Source: Planctomycetia bacterium (lineage in GTDB: Bacteria; Planctomycetota; Phycisphaerae; UBA1845; UTPLA1). Taken from it: 64,000 nt of DNA. Where the stretch lies: the NCBI GenBank assembly GCA_015200345.1, contig CP054187.1:3704470-3768469 (forward strand), read 5' to 3'. Shown in pieces: positions 42,770 through 52,366 of the stretch (position 1 is the stretch's first letter; every line of letters starts with the position of its first letter). Both the position numbers and the translations under genes were made by a program. The notes under the pieces are model-generated. The model searched no databases, was not told the origin of the DNA, and saw only the letters and a program-made list of their open reading frames with translations.

Positions 42770-44041
42770 CTAAACCGCGCCGGCGCAAAGCGAATTGCGA
42801 AGGACCGGCGCGGGAGAATCGCTTTGTCGCGCGATGGCGACGCGCGGCGCGACGTGGACCGGGCCGCCGGAAAGGGACTCCCCGTCGATGATCAGGCGCG
42901 CCGCATGCGTGTCGAATACGGCGTAGTGCGAGCCGGTTGCCTCACGCACGTGCAAGCCGATGGCGTACGCGCCGGGGACGACGTTCGCGAGGAACTCGTA
43001 GCAAACGTGATGCGACTCGCCGGGCTGCGCGGGTGGCGCCACGGCGTTCAGGCGCGTGCTGCTCGTTTCAAACACCACCGCCTGGTCGTCGAGGCGAATC
43101 AGCGACAGACCGTAGGAAGGCCGGAGCATTTCCATCGAGTACGCGACATCAAATTCAAACCGCAGGGCCTCACCGGGATGGAAGACAGCCGAATCGCCCG
43201 GCTCGATTCCGTTCAGGCGCAGGTTGCGAACCCGCGCGCCCGCGCCCGGAGCCGCGGCATGGGGCGTCGTTTCGCCGGAGACTTCCCAGTAATGGCCGAC
43301 GGCGCGGACGGCCGGTCCGATGAACGCGGGGCGGCCGTGCGACAGGACCATGGCGCGATGACAGAATCGCTGCACCGCGCCGAGATCGTGTGAGACGAAG
43401 ACAATCGCGACGCCATGGCGGAGAAACTCGCGCATCTTGTCCATGCAGCGCGCTCGGAAGGCGCGATCACCCACCGACAGCACCTCGTCGACCAGGAGCA
43501 CCTGCGGCTCGACGTGCGCCGCGACGGCAAACCCCAGCCGCGCGTGCATGCCGCTGCTGTAGCGTTTCACGGGTGTGTCGAGGAACTCGCCGATCCCGGC
43601 GAACGCTACAATGTCGTCGAACCGAGCTGCCGTCTCGCGGCGCGACAGGCCGAGGATGCTCGCGTTCAGGTAGATGTTCTCGCGGCCGGTCAGGTCGCCG
43701 TGAAAGCCCGCGCCCAGTTCGATCAGCGCGGAGACCCGACCGGTGATATCAATCTCGCCGCGCGTCGGCGGCATGATGCCGGCGAGCAGCTTCAGCAGCG
43801 TGCTCTTGCCCGCGCCGTTCGGGCCGATGATGCCGAAGGCCTCGCCGGGGTTCACTTCAAACGAGACGTCGTCCACGGCCCAGAAATCGTGCCGGGACTC
43901 ACCGGATGCGCGGCCCGTTGCATCGGTTGGATGGCGACGGAATCGTCGGAGCGATCGCGCCAGCACATCGCGCAGGGAATCCATCGCTTCGCCGCGGCGA
44001 AATCGCTTGCTGACGTGCTGGACACGGACGGCGGCGGTCAT
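42770..44041 (-). CDS. Wzt-type ABC transporter ATPase for polysaccharide export
   Basis: A protein of 423 residues. The ABC domain (about 1-250) has Walker [20 protein letters not shown], the polysaccharide-subfamily signature [24 protein letters not shown] signature [13 protein letters not shown], Walker [13 protein letters not shown] and switch VSHD. The C-terminal about 150 residues are a separate beta-sandwich resembling the Wzt_C carbohydrate-binding domain that recognises the modified non-reducing end of O-antigen in E. coli O9a. The permease partner (Wzm) and glycosyltransferases are missing here, so it is an orphan ATPase. It is divergent from fusA, with a 250-bp gap. Confidence 0.9.
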   Translation of the reverse strand: MTAAVRVQHVSKRFRRGEAMDSLRDVLARSLRRFRRHPTDATGRASGESRHDFWAVDDVSFEVNPGEAFGIIGPNGAGKSTLLKLLAGIMPPTRGEIDITGRVSALIELGAGFHGDLTGRENIYLNASILGLSRRETAARFDDIVAFAGIGEFLDTPVKRYSSGMHARLGFAVAAHVEPQVLLVDEVLSVGDRAFRARCMDKMREFLRHGVAIVFVSHDLGAVQRFCHRAMVLSHGRPAFIGPAVRAVGHYWEVSGETTPHAAAPGAGARVRNLRLNGIEPGDSAVFHPGEALRFEFDVAYSMEMLRPSYGLSLIRLDDQAVVFETSSTRLNAVAPPAQPGESHHVCYEFLANVVPGAYAIGLHVREATGSHYAVFDTHAARLIIDGESLSGGPVHVAPRVAIARQSDSPAPVLRNSLCAGAV

Positions 44042-44234
44042 GTGAGCGCGGATTCCTCCCTGTCGGTGCTTCGCTATTGTTGGTATCGGCTGGGTTCAGG
44101 CGGCGGGTCCATCGATCGCGCCGGGCGGTGCATGTGGGCGGGATCGTCGCAGACGGGTTGGCAACGCAGCGGCTCCTGGCGGCCAAGCGGATTCGATTTG
44201 CATGCGCCATCGGCTCCTGGGTGGCCGCTCCTGT

Positions 44235-44263
44235 TTGCGCAGCGCTGTGCGACCGAGTATAGT
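44235..44263 (+). promoter_or_regulatory. Candidate fusA promoter
   Basis: TTGCGC (44235-44240), 17-bp spacer and TATAGT (44258-44263). Predicted start near 44270, about 24 nt before TTG 44294. Confidence 0.45.
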
Positions 44264-44293
44264 GCCCCGTTTGATCGAAACGGATGGTGCCCT

Positions 44294-46408
44294 TTGAGCG
44301 GGAAGTCATCGGAGGAAGGCCGTACCAGCGATTCGCGCCTGGCGAAGGTGCGGAACATCGGGATCGCCGCGCACATCGACGCGGGCAAGACGACGACGAC
44401 CGAGCGCGTGCTGTACTACGCGGGGCGGACGCACAAGATCGGCGAGGTCGACGACGGCACGACGACGACCGATTTCGACGAGCAGGAGCAACAGCGCGGG
44501 ATTACCATCTTCAGCGCGGCGGTGACGCTTTCGTGGCGCGATCACTCGATCAATCTGATTGATACGCCGGGCCACGTCGATTTCACCGCCGAGGTGGAGC
44601 GCAGCCTGCGCGTGCTGGATGGCGCGGTCGTGGTGTTTGATTCGAAGGAAGGCGTCGAGGCCCAGTCGGAGACGGTGTGGCGACAGGCGTCGAAATACAA
44701 GGTTCCGCGGATTTGTTTTTTGAACAAAATGGACAAAATCGGGGCGGACTTCTTCGCCTCGGTGACGTCCATCGCCGAGCGGCTTGATTCGCATCCGATC
44801 CCCGTGCAGATTCCCATTGGGGCAGAGGGGACGTTTTCAGGCATCGTTGATCTCGTTGAAATGAAGGCCTATCGCTTCACGGGGCAGCAGGGCGCGACGG
44901 TCGAGGCGTTTGAGATTCCCTGCGAACTGCTCGACGAAGCAAAGCAATGGCGGCACAACCTTGAAGAGAAAGCCGCCGAGCTGGACGACGACGTGATGCA
45001 CAAGTATCTCGAAGGCCAACCGCTTGATCCGGCTGAGATTCGCGCTGCCCTGCGCAAGGGCACGCTGGCCCTGAAGGCCAACCCGATCTTCTGCGGCTCG
45101 TCGCTCAAGAACATGGGCGTTCAGAAGATGCTCGACGGCGTGGTGGATTATCTGCCCTCGCCGCTGGATCGGCCGCCGGTGGAGGGCTTCGTCTCGCTGA
45201 AAGATCACGCGATCATTCATCGTTCGGCTCGGCGCGACGAGCCGATGAGCGCGCTGGTGTTCAAGATTGTCGCCGAGAAGCCGATGGACCTTTACTACGT
45301 TCGGGTCTACTCCGGCGTGTTCAAGGGCGGCTCGCGCGTCTTCAATGCGAACACCGGCGAGAAAGAAAACGTCAGCCGCATGTTCCGCATGTTCGCCAAG
45401 CGGCGCGAGCAGATCGACGAAGCCGGCCCGGGTGATATCGTCGCGGTGGTGGGGCTGAAAAGCGCGTTGACGGGCCACACGCTCTGCGAGCCGCGTGATC
45501 CGATCGTGCTGGAGCGCATCGAATTTCCCACGCCGGTCATCAGCGTATCGGTCGAACCGAAGAACACGAAGGACAAGGAACTGCTGCTCGAAACGCTCGG
45601 CAAGATGGCGCGGCAGGACCCGACGTTCAAGCACTTTTACAACCCCGAAACGGGTCAGACGCTGATCTCCGGCATGGGCGAGCTGCACCTCGAAGTGCTG
45701 ACGTACAAACTGGAGAAGGACTTCAAGGTGCCGGTGCGCGTGGGGCAGCCGCTGGTGGCCTATCGCGAGGCGATCACGAAGCGCGCCGAGGCCGAGGGGC
45801 GGTTCATCCGTCAGACGGGTGGTCATGGGCAATACGCCGTCGTGAAGCTGCGCGTCGAGCCGTTCACGCCGGCCAAGGGCGGCGAGCAGTTTGAGTTTTT
45901 CAACGAGATCGGCGGAGGCAAGATCAAGTATGAGTATGTGCAGGCCGTGGAGCGCGGTGTGCGCGACTGCCTGCCGATGGGCGTGCTGGCGGGGTACGAG
46001 ATCCTGAACGTGCGGGCGACGCTGCTCGACGGCCAGGAGCACGAGGTGGACAGCTCGGAGCTGGCGTTTGAAAGCGCCGGGCGGCTGGCCTTTGAAGAAG
46101 CCTGTCGAAATGCAGGCCCGGTGATGCTCGAACCGATCATGCGATTAATCGTGACGGTGCCGGATGATTACTTCGGCCCGGTCAGCGGCGACCTGTCGGC
46201 GCGGCGCGGGATCATCGAAGACACGGAAATCCGCGGGCGCGACCGTGTGATTCACGCGCGCGTGCCGCTGGCGGAGATGTTCCAGTATTCGACGCGCGTG
46301 CGCACGCTCACGCAGGGGCGGGCAAGCTGGTCGATGGAGCCGCTGACCTACGAAGCCATGCCGGAAAATTTGCAAAACGAGCTGTTGCGCAAACACGGGT
46401 ACGTTTAG
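44294..46408 (+). CDS. fusA: Translation elongation factor G
   Basis: A GTPase catalysing ribosomal translocation. I place the start at TTG 44294, giving 704 residues, the usual EF-G length, and lying right after the predicted promoter; GTG 44348 is the only other plausible choice and would cut into the domain. Motifs: G1 [19 protein letters not shown]2 EQQRGITI, G3 DTPGHVDF, G4 NKMDK, then domain II ([16 protein letters not shown]), domain III ([12 protein letters not shown]), domain IV ([31 protein letters not shown]) and domain V ([15 protein letters not shown]). It directly precedes the S10 operon, but rpsL, rpsG and tuf are absent here. Confidence 0.95.
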   Translation: MSGKSSEEGRTSDSRLAKVRNIGIAAHIDAGKTTTTERVLYYAGRTHKIGEVDDGTTTTDFDEQEQQRGITIFSAAVTLSWRDHSINLIDTPGHVDFTAEVERSLRVLDGAVVVFDSKEGVEAQSETVWRQASKYKVPRICFLNKMDKIGADFFASVTSIAERLDSHPIPVQIPIGAEGTFSGIVDLVEMKAYRFTGQQGATVEAFEIPCELLDEAKQWRHNLEEKAAELDDDVMHKYLEGQPLDPAEIRAALRKGTLALKANPIFCGSSLKNMGVQKMLDGVVDYLPSPLDRPPVEGFVSLKDHAIIHRSARRDEPMSALVFKIVAEKPMDLYYVRVYSGVFKGGSRVFNANTGEKENVSRMFRMFAKRREQIDEAGPGDIVAVVGLKSALTGHTLCEPRDPIVLERIEFPTPVISVSVEPKNTKDKELLLETLGKMARQDPTFKHFYNPETGQTLISGMGELHLEVLTYKLEKDFKVPVRVGQPLVAYREAITKRAEAEGRFIRQTGGHGQYAVVKLRVEPFTPAKGGEQFEFFNEIGGGKIKYEYVQAVERGVRDCLPMGVLAGYEILNVRATLLDGQEHEVDSSELAFESAGRLAFEEACRNAGPVMLEPIMRLIVTVPDDYFGPVSGDLSARRGIIEDTEIRGRDRVIHARVPLAEMFQYSTRVRTLTQGRASWSMEPLTYEAMPENLQNELLRKHGYV

Positions 46409-46612
46409 ACCGAGTCGCCTCGGTTAGTTGCTGGAACGTCAAATAAAGCAGGGCAGGCATCGCACGGCTGCACAGAGTGCACGGCCGGCGGGTTGGAGCT
46501 TTTTTGGATGCCGTGCGTCGTAGACCTCGGTCCCGGAATCGCCATAACTTATTGCCGTAAATGTACTTGCGACACGGTGCAATGGGCTTCGCATAATCAG
46601 GCATCATGGTTG

Positions 46613-46640
46613 TTGACAACGTTGGGAAGATGATTACCAT
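46613..46640 (+). promoter_or_regulatory. Candidate promoter of the S10 operon
   Basis: A perfect TTGACA (46613-46618), 16-bp spacer and TACCAT (46635-46640, four of six matches to TATAAT). It lies about 65 bp before the rpsJ start. The rest of the 297-bp fusA-rpsJ gap shows no gene. Confidence 0.55.
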
Positions 46641-46705
46641 TGCTGGGCTACGTTACGCAGAAACGGCGTAACCGGGTCTGTTGGCAGCACGAAGAAGGAC
46701 AAGCG

Positions 46706-47014
46706 GTGGCGTTAGACAAGATTCGAATTCGAATGGAAGCGTACGATCACAGCGCGCTGGATATCTCGGCGCGCGAGATTGTGGACCACGCCAAGCGGAC
46801 CAATGCACGCGTTCGCGGGCCGATTCCATTGCCGACTCGCATCGAGCGCTACACGGTGCTCCGCAGTCCGCACGTGGACAAGAAGTCTCGCGAGCAGTTC
46901 GAGATGCGCACGCACAAGCGCGTGATCGACATCTTCGAGCCGACCGCGCGGACGGTAGAAGCTTTGAACCGGCTTGTGGTGCCGGCGGGCGTTTTTGTGA
47001 AGATCAAAGCTTAG
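46706..47014 (+). CDS. rpsJ: 30S ribosomal protein S10
   Basis: A protein of 102 residues from GTG 46706 ([19 protein letters not shown]); AAGAAGGA lies upstream with good spacing. The frame extends upstream but without conservation. Motifs are [37 protein letters not shown] (in two parts: [14 protein letters not shown] and [19 protein letters not shown]) and the end [10 protein letters not shown]. In transcription S10 is also NusE, partner of NusB and NusG. First gene of the S10 operon. Confidence 0.96.
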   Translation: MALDKIRIRMEAYDHSALDISAREIVDHAKRTNARVRGPIPLPTRIERYTVLRSPHVDKKSREQFEMRTHKRVIDIFEPTARTVEALNRLVVPAGVFVKIKA

Positions 47015-47167
47015 ACACGAACCGGCGATGTCGTCTGTCGCCCGTTCCTCTGTTTTGATCCATTCAAAGACCCTTTTTGATTAGCGTACGCGTGAGCCTT
47101 TATCGCGCGTGAAGAAGTCGCATGGATCGCCGGACCGGTGAGGTCTCGGCGCAGGTGGAAGTGCCTT

Positions 47168-47818
47168 ATGAGAGCCGCCATCCTTGGCAAAAAAATCGGC
47201 ATGACCCGCATCTTCGACGAGGCGGGGGCATCGGTCCCCGTCACGATCGTGCAGGCCGGGCCTTGTCCCATTCTTCAAGTGAAGAAGTTGGAGATTGACG
47301 GCTACGAAGCCGTGCAGCTGGGTTACGAACAGGTCAAGCCCAGCCGCGCGACGCTGCCGCAGATCGGGCATGCAAGCAAGGCCGCCTCGAAGCCGCAGCG
47401 CTTCGTTCGGGAGATTCGCCTGACCGAAGCGACCGACAAGAACCCGGGCGATGTGGTGACGGTCGAACTCTTCGCCGAGCAGGAGATCAAGTTCGTGGAC
47501 GTCGTCGGCACGTCGATCGGCAAGGGGTTTCAGGGTGTCATGAAGCGGCACCACTTTGCCGGCCAGGAAGCCTCGCACGGCGTCGAGCGCAAGCACCGAT
47601 CGGCCGGCGGCATCGGCGCGCAGGGCAATCGTGGGTTCGGCCGCTGCGTGAAGAAGGGCAAGAAGATGGCCGGCCACATGGGCCACGAGCGATGCACGGT
47701 CCGCAACCAGCGCCTCGTTTCGATCGACAAGGATCGAAACCTGCTGTTGATCAAAGGCGCGGTACCGGGCCCGAAGGGTGGATACGTTCTGGTTTGTAAG
47801 GCGAAGACAAAGGGATAG
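47168..47818 (+). CDS. rplC: 50S ribosomal protein L3
   Basis: A protein of 216 residues, start MRAAILGKKIGMTRIFDEAG at 47168. Motifs: QVKKLEIDGYEAVQLGYE, VDVVGTSIGKGFQGVMKRHHFAG, SHGVERKHRSAGGIGAQG and MAGHMGHERCTVRNQRLVSI. The asparagine/glutamine region near the peptidyl transferase centre (IGAQGNRGFGRCVKKGKKM) is conserved. It lies 153 bp after rpsJ, an unusually large gap within this operon. A terminator-like hairpin follows it. Confidence 0.96.
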   Translation: MRAAILGKKIGMTRIFDEAGASVPVTIVQAGPCPILQVKKLEIDGYEAVQLGYEQVKPSRATLPQIGHASKAASKPQRFVREIRLTEATDKNPGDVVTVELFAEQEIKFVDVVGTSIGKGFQGVMKRHHFAGQEASHGVERKHRSAGGIGAQGNRGFGRCVKKGKKMAGHMGHERCTVRNQRLVSIDKDRNLLLIKGAVPGPKGGYVLVCKAKTKG

Positions 47819-47842
47819 CACGACGGGTCGCAGGCGGCATCC

Positions 47843-47861
47843 GGCCGCGGCGGCCTTTTTT
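47843..47861 (+). terminator. Terminator/attenuator-like hairpin inside the S10 operon
   Basis: GGCCG (47843-47847), loop CGG (47848-47850), CGGCC (47851-47855), then six T residues (47856-47861): a short but classical rho-independent terminator between rplC and rplD. No new promoter with good hexamers is evident before rplD. Confidence 0.55.
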
Positions 47862-47922
47862 GTTTGAGGGAAGACGCGGCCGAGCGGGCGCGAATGGGAC
47901 GCGCGATTGAGACGGTAAGGAC

Positions 47923-48570
47923 ATGATTGAGATACCAGTCTTCAACATGAAGGGCGAGCAGGTCGGCATCGAGAAGCTGGACCCGGCGGTGCTGGGCGGC
48001 CGCGTGCGGACCGCGCTGCTCAAGCAGGCGGTCGTGGCGTATCGCAACAACCAGCGGCAAGGCACGGTTCAGACGCGCAGCCGCGGCATGGTCGACGGCT
48101 CGACGCGGAAGCTGTACCGCCAGAAGGGGACGGGCAACGCCCGCGCGGGCAACGTTCGCACGCCGGTACGGGTCGGTGGCGGCCATGCCTTTGCGAAAAT
48201 CAATCGCGATTTCTCGCAGAAGCTGCCGCAGCAGATGCGACAGCTCGCCCGGAACAGCGCGGTGCTGGCCAAGGCCAAAAGCGGCGCGGCGGTGATCCTG
48301 AAGGATCTGAAGCTGACCGCCCCGAAGACCAAGCAGATGGCCGGGATGTTGAAGGCGATCAAGGCGGATCGCGGCGCGTTGCTGGCCGTGACGACGGAAG
48401 ATCCGAACGTGCGTCTCTCGTCGCGGAACATTCCGAACTTCGGCGTGAAGCTGGTGTGGGATGCGAATGCGTATGACATATTGCGTGCGCGGATGCTGAT
48501 CTTCACGCCCGAGGCGTTTGGCGCGATTACGAAAGACCCGCGAACGGCGGGCCGACCGGCGAGGGCATAG
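47923..48570 (+). CDS. rplD: 50S ribosomal protein L4
   Basis: A protein of 215 residues; AAGGA precedes ATG 47923. Motifs: IPVFNMKGEQVGIEKLDPAV, then the extended loop TRSRGMVDGSTRKLYRQKGTGNARAGNVRTPVRVGGG (shown as TRSRGMVDGSTRKLYRQKG and RTPVRVGGGHAF) that reaches the exit tunnel. The end has VRLSSRNIPNFGVKLVWDAN and AYDILRARMLIFT. L4 is the autoregulator of the S10 operon in E. coli, binding its mRNA leader; the hairpin just before this gene could be related. C-terminal 25 residues are basic. Confidence 0.96.
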   Translation: MIEIPVFNMKGEQVGIEKLDPAVLGGRVRTALLKQAVVAYRNNQRQGTVQTRSRGMVDGSTRKLYRQKGTGNARAGNVRTPVRVGGGHAFAKINRDFSQKLPQQMRQLARNSAVLAKAKSGAAVILKDLKLTAPKTKQMAGMLKAIKADRGALLAVTTEDPNVRLSSRNIPNFGVKLVWDANAYDILRARMLIFTPEAFGAITKDPRTAGRPARA

Positions 48571-48577
48571 GTGAAGC

Positions 48578-48889
48578 ATGGATATCTATCAGATCATCAA
48601 GCGACCGCTGGTCACCGAGAAGGGCATGCACCAGACGAAGCTTTCGCACGCGGCGACGCGAACGCGTCCCGGTCGCGGCGGCTCGTACACGTTTGAGGTT
48701 CACCCCGAGGCGAACAAACAGGAGATTCGCGCGGCGGTGGAGAAGATCTACAACGTGAAGGTGTCGAGCGTTCGCACGAGCAACCATCCCGGCAAGCGCC
48801 GGCGGTACAAGTTCAAGATGGGTCTGACGCGGCATTGGAAGAAGGCGGTCGTCGTGCTGGATGCGAACTCGCACATCGACCTGTTCTAA
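48578..48889 (+). CDS. rplW: 50S ribosomal protein L23
   Basis: A protein of 103 residues, 7 bp after rplD. Start MDIYQIIKRPLVTEKGMHQT; then SYTFEVHPEANKQEIRAAVEKIYNVKVSSVRTSN and the basic tail KRRRYKFKMGLTRHWKKAVVVLD. There is an insertion of basic residues (LSHAATRTRPGRGG) after strand 1 compared with E. coli. L23 is at the tunnel exit and docks trigger factor and SRP. Confidence 0.95.
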   Translation: MDIYQIIKRPLVTEKGMHQTKLSHAATRTRPGRGGSYTFEVHPEANKQEIRAAVEKIYNVKVSSVRTSNHPGKRRRYKFKMGLTRHWKKAVVVLDANSHIDLF

Positions 48890-48922
48890 ACACGGCGCAA
48901 CGAGAACGAAGGCGAACGAGCC

Positions 48923-49792
48923 ATGGGCGTAAAGATCTACAAGAAGACGACGGCCGGTCGGCGGCAGAGCAGCGTCAACGATTTCGCGGAGTTGACCGAC
49001 AAGCGCCTGCGCCCGGTGAAGTCGCTGCTTCGTCCGCTGGTCAAGACCGGCGGGCGTAACAACCAGGGTTTCACGACCTCGCGGTTCCGCGGCGGCGGCG
49101 CCAAGCGGATGTACCGCGTGATCGACTTCAAGCGCAACAAGGACGGCGTCCCGGCGTCGGTCCAGGCGATTGAGTACGATCCGAATCGAAATTGTTTCAT
49201 CGCCCGGTTGAAGTACCCCGACGGCGAGCTTCGCTACATCCTCGCGCCGAACGGCCTGATGGCCGGTGACACGGTGATGAGTGGCCCGGAGGCCGAGCCG
49301 AAACTGGGCAACTGCCTGCCGTTGAAGGTCATGCCGGTCGGCATGGACATTCACAACATCGAGATGGTCGCGGGTCAAGGCGGCAAGTTGGTGCGCACGG
49401 CCGGCGGGGTGGCGCGGCTGGCGGCGCGTGAGGGAGGCTGGGCGACGATCATTTTGCCAAGCGGCGAAATGCGCCAGGTTCGCGCGGAATGTCGCGCGAC
49501 GGTCGGGCAGCTCGGCAATCTCGACTTCAAGAACATCATTCTCGGCAAGGCCGGCCGGAAACGGCATCTGGGCCGGCGGCCGCACAATCGCGGCACGTCC
49601 ATGAACCCGGTGGCGCACCCGCTGGGTGGCGGCGAGGGGCGCAGCGGCGGCGGTCGGCATCCATGCAGCCCGACGGGCAAGCTGGCCAAGGGCGGCCGGA
49701 CGCGGAACCCGCGCAAGAATTCGAATCGTCGCATTCTGCGTCGGCGCAAGAGCCGCCGGTACGGCCAGGTGTCGCTGAAGCGGCGCAAGTGA
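48923..49792 (+). CDS. rplB: 50S ribosomal protein L2
   Basis: A protein of 289 residues, slightly longer than the usual 275. Motifs in order: [14 protein letters not shown], the [22 protein letters not shown] region, [70 protein letters not shown] and the C-terminal [18 protein letters not shown] with the conserved His next to the peptidyl transferase centre. The operon position between L23 and S19 is canonical. Confidence 0.96.
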   Translation: MGVKIYKKTTAGRRQSSVNDFAELTDKRLRPVKSLLRPLVKTGGRNNQGFTTSRFRGGGAKRMYRVIDFKRNKDGVPASVQAIEYDPNRNCFIARLKYPDGELRYILAPNGLMAGDTVMSGPEAEPKLGNCLPLKVMPVGMDIHNIEMVAGQGGKLVRTAGGVARLAAREGGWATIILPSGEMRQVRAECRATVGQLGNLDFKNIILGKAGRKRHLGRRPHNRGTSMNPVAHPLGGGEGRSGGGRHPCSPTGKLAKGGRTRNPRKNSNRRILRRRKSRRYGQVSLKRRK

Positions 49793-49821
49793 GAAGAAGC
49801 TGAAGGAGTGACGAGGACAGC

Positions 49822-50109
49822 ATGGGACGCAGCCTGAAAAAAGGACCGTACGTCGATCCCCGCCTCTTCGAGAAGGTGGAGCGGGCGATCCGCGAAAACA
49901 GCCACGAGCCGATCAAGACGTGGGCGCGGCGCTGCACGATTCCGCCGGAGTTTGTCGGTCGGACGTTCGACGTGCACAACGGCAAGCAGTTCAAGAAGGT
50001 GTTCGTGACCGAAGACATGGTCGGCCACAAATTGGGCGAGTTTTCCCCGACGCGTACGTGGCGAGGCCATTCGAAGAAGGCGGCCGGCGAAGCGGCCCCG
50101 GCGAAGTGA
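49822..50109 (+). CDS. rpsS: 30S ribosomal protein S19
   Basis: A protein of 95 residues, start [20 protein letters not shown]. Motifs [32 protein letters not shown] and [19 protein letters not shown] match the family. It forms the head of the 30S with S13 and S14. Confidence 0.96.
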   Translation: MGRSLKKGPYVDPRLFEKVERAIRENSHEPIKTWARRCTIPPEFVGRTFDVHNGKQFKKVFVTEDMVGHKLGEFSPTRTWRGHSKKAAGEAAPAK

Positions 50110-50128
50110 TCGCGCGGAGTAGTAAGAC

Positions 50129-50470
50129 ATGGCACTGTTTACATCCAAACACCGATTCGCCCGGATCAGCCCGCGCAAGGCGCGTCTGGTGACCGAGCTG
50201 ATCGCCGGGCGTCACGTGAATGAGGCGCTGGATCTGCTGAAGTTTACCAACAAGCGCGCGAGCGTCCTGGTGGACAAAGTGCTTCGCGCAGCGATGGCCG
50301 ACGCCGACGAGAAGGAAGCCGACGTGCGGCGGTTGTTCGTTCACGAGGCGCGGGTCGATGGCGGACCGATCATCAAGCGTTTCCAGCCGAAGGATCGCGG
50401 TCGGGCGCATTCGATTCACAAGCGAACCAGTCACATCGTGGTGACGGTCGGCGAAGGACCGAGGGGCTAA
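50129..50470 (+). CDS. rplV: 50S ribosomal protein L22
   Basis: A protein of 113 residues. Motifs FARISPRKARLVTELIAGRHVNEALDLL, FTNKRASVLVDKVLRAAM, and the loop to the tunnel RFQPKDRGRAHSIHKRTSHIVVTV are normal. It lies 19 bp after rpsS and 7 bp before rpsC. Confidence 0.95.
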   Translation: MALFTSKHRFARISPRKARLVTELIAGRHVNEALDLLKFTNKRASVLVDKVLRAAMADADEKEADVRRLFVHEARVDGGPIIKRFQPKDRGRAHSIHKRTSHIVVTVGEGPRG

Positions 50471-50477
50471 AGGCAAC

Positions 50478-51278
50478 ATGGGACAGAAAACGCATCCAAT
50501 CGGATTCCGAGTCGGCGTCACCGAAGACTGGCGGTCGCGCTGGTACGCGCCGAAGGCGGCCTACGCCGAGTTTCTGATCGAGGACCAGCGCATTCGGAAG
50601 CTCATCGATGAGAAGCTGAACCGCACGCCGCCCTTTGCGGGTTGCGCCAAGGTGGAGATCGAGCGGACGCGCAACGAGGTGAAGGTCGTACTGCACACGG
50701 CGCGGCCGGGCATGGTCATCGGTCCGAGGGGGGCCGAGGTGGACAAGCTCCGCGAGGCGGTGGAGGACCTGATCGATCGCAAGGTGAGCGTCAACATCGT
50801 CGAGATCAAGAATCCCGATTTGAACGCCCAGTTGATCGCTCAGGACATCTGCGAGCAGCTCAAGCGCCGCGCCTCATTCCGCCGGGCCATGAAGCAGCGC
50901 TGCGAGCAGGCGATCGGCGCCGGCGCGCTGGGCGTCAAAGTCATCTGCAAGGGGCGGCTGGGCGGCGCGGAGATGTCGCGGATGGAAACGCAGAAGATCG
51001 GCTCGATTCCGCTCCAGACGCTGGACGCCCACGTGGACTACGGCTTCGCGACGGCGTTTACGACGTATGGCGCGATCGGCGTGCGGGTCTGGCTCTACAA
51101 GGGTCAATATGGCGAGGAAGTCGACGCCGCGTCGGCCGTCGAGGGCGGATCGGCGACGGCGCCGCGCGGTCGACGGGCGCGCGCGTTGCGTCAGCAAAGT
51201 GGACCGCCCGGCGTGGCATCGGCGCCGGATTCGGCGCCGTCGGGCAGTGACGGCACGAACGCGAGCCAGGAAAGTTAA
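50478..51278 (+). CDS. rpsC: 30S ribosomal protein S3
   Basis: A protein of 266 residues, longer than the E. coli 233. Start MGQKTHPIGFRVGVTEDWRS; KH domain with VEIERTRNEVKVVLHTARPGMVIGPRGAEVDKL; C-terminal domain RMETQKIGSIPLQTLDAHVDYGFA and TYGAIGVRVWLYKG. A low-complexity Ala/Ser/Gly/Arg tail (about 215-266) follows. S3 is in the 30S head at the mRNA entry. Confidence 0.95.
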   Translation: MGQKTHPIGFRVGVTEDWRSRWYAPKAAYAEFLIEDQRIRKLIDEKLNRTPPFAGCAKVEIERTRNEVKVVLHTARPGMVIGPRGAEVDKLREAVEDLIDRKVSVNIVEIKNPDLNAQLIAQDICEQLKRRASFRRAMKQRCEQAIGAGALGVKVICKGRLGGAEMSRMETQKIGSIPLQTLDAHVDYGFATAFTTYGAIGVRVWLYKGQYGEEVDAASAVEGGSATAPRGRRARALRQQSGPPGVASAPDSAPSGSDGTNASQES

Positions 51279-51297
51279 TACGAGGGAGTGAGCAGTC

Positions 51298-51717
51298 ATG
51301 GCGTTGATGCCGTCGAGAGTGAAGTATCGCAAGCACCAGCGTGGAAAGGTGCGCGGCAATGCCACCCGCGGCAACACCGTCTCGTACGGCGAGTTCGGGT
51401 TGCAGACGCTGGAGGGCGGCTGGATCAGCGGTCGGCAGATCGAGGCGGGACGCATGTGCGCGTCGCACTTTTTGCAGCGGCAGGGTCGTGTGTTCATTCG
51501 CATCTTTCCGCATAAGAGCGTGTCGAGCAAGCCGTTGGAGACGCGCATGGGCAAGGGCAAGGGCGAGCCGGATTACTGGGTCGCGGTGGTCAAGCCCGGC
51601 ACGGTGTTGTTTGAGATTGGCGGCGTGGATGAGACGGTGGCGCGGCAGGCGTTGGGTGGGGTGGCCCACAAGATGCCGATGCGGTGCCGGTTCGTGAAGC
51701 GGCGACACGGAATTTGA
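51298..51717 (+). CDS. rplP: 50S ribosomal protein L16
   Basis: A protein of 139 residues, start MALMPSRVKYRKHQRGKVRG. Motifs VSYGEFGLQTLEGGWISGRQIEAGR, FIRIFPHKSVSSKPLETRMG and GKGEPDYWVAVVKPGTVLFE (with HKMPMRCRFVKR at the end) are complete. Binds near the A-site and L25/L27 region of 23S rRNA. Confidence 0.95.
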   Translation: MALMPSRVKYRKHQRGKVRGNATRGNTVSYGEFGLQTLEGGWISGRQIEAGRMCASHFLQRQGRVFIRIFPHKSVSSKPLETRMGKGKGEPDYWVAVVKPGTVLFEIGGVDETVARQALGGVAHKMPMRCRFVKRRHGI

Positions 51718-51757
51718 AGAGAGCGAGTCCGGCGCTGGGCGCCGGGGAGCAAGGGCG

Positions 51758-52024
51758 ATGAAGGTAACGGATATCCGCGAGTTGAAGACCGACGAGCTTC
51801 ATAACGAGCTGGACCGTCTGCGTCGGCACCTGTTTGACTTGCGCAGCCAGCGCGTGACGGAGAAGCTGGAAGATCCGACGCAACTGGCCAAGACCAAGAA
51901 GGACATCGCGCGCCTGCTGACGGTGTTGAATGAGCGTGGCGAGAAGGACGTCGAGCAGAAGCAGATGAAGCTGGAGTCGACCGGCGGCAGCCGGAGCGCG
52001 AAGGCGACGGCCAAGAAGGCATAG
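51758..52024 (+). CDS. rpmC: 50S ribosomal protein L29
   Basis: A protein of 88 residues, longer than the usual about 65 because of a C-terminal basic extension (KQMKLESTGGSRSAKATAKK). The core MKVTDIRELKTDELHNELD and RRHLFDLRSQRVTEKLEDPTQLAKTKKDIARLLTVLNE matches the family helical hairpin. It lies near L23 at the tunnel exit. Confidence 0.93.
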   Translation: MKVTDIRELKTDELHNELDRLRRHLFDLRSQRVTEKLEDPTQLAKTKKDIARLLTVLNERGEKDVEQKQMKLESTGGSRSAKATAKKA

Positions 52025-52066
52025 CGAGCAAACCGGCACGTGCGAATCGTGCCAATGGGTAGAACG

Positions 52067-52366
52067 ATGGCAGCAATGGACACGATGACGACATCCGGTG
52101 CGACGGCACGCAAAGGCCGGCGCACGAAGATAGCGGTGGTCGAGAGCGACCGGGGCGACAAGACGCTGCGGGTGCGCATCGATCGCCTGGTGAAGCATGC
52201 GAAGTACGGCAAGTATCAGCGTCGTCGGAGCGTGCTGCACGTTCACGACGAGAAGAACGAGGCGAAGGCGGGCGACGTGGTCGAGATCATGGAATGCCGG
52301 CCGATCAGCAAGACGAAATCGTGGCGATTGCTGCGCGTGGTGCGCAAGGCGATACAGGTGTCGTAA
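52067..52366 (+). CDS. rpsQ: 30S ribosomal protein S17
   Basis: A protein of about 99 residues from ATG 52067 ([17 protein letters not shown]); GTG 52040 and ATG 52055 are in-frame alternatives. The core [35 protein letters not shown], then [31 protein letters not shown], fits S17. The N-terminal extension before the core is not conserved. The stop TAA shares one base with the rplN ATG. Confidence 0.93.
   Translation: MAAMDTMTTSGATARKGRRTKIAVVESDRGDKTLRVRIDRLVKHAKYGKYQRRRSVLHVHDEKNEAKAGDVVEIMECRPISKTKSWRLLRVVRKAIQVS

Noticed and set aside
43415-44293. In-frame upstream extension of fusA by almost 300 codons
   Set aside because: It runs antisense through the ABC ATPase gene and its promoter region; EF-G length and the promoter place the start near 44294.
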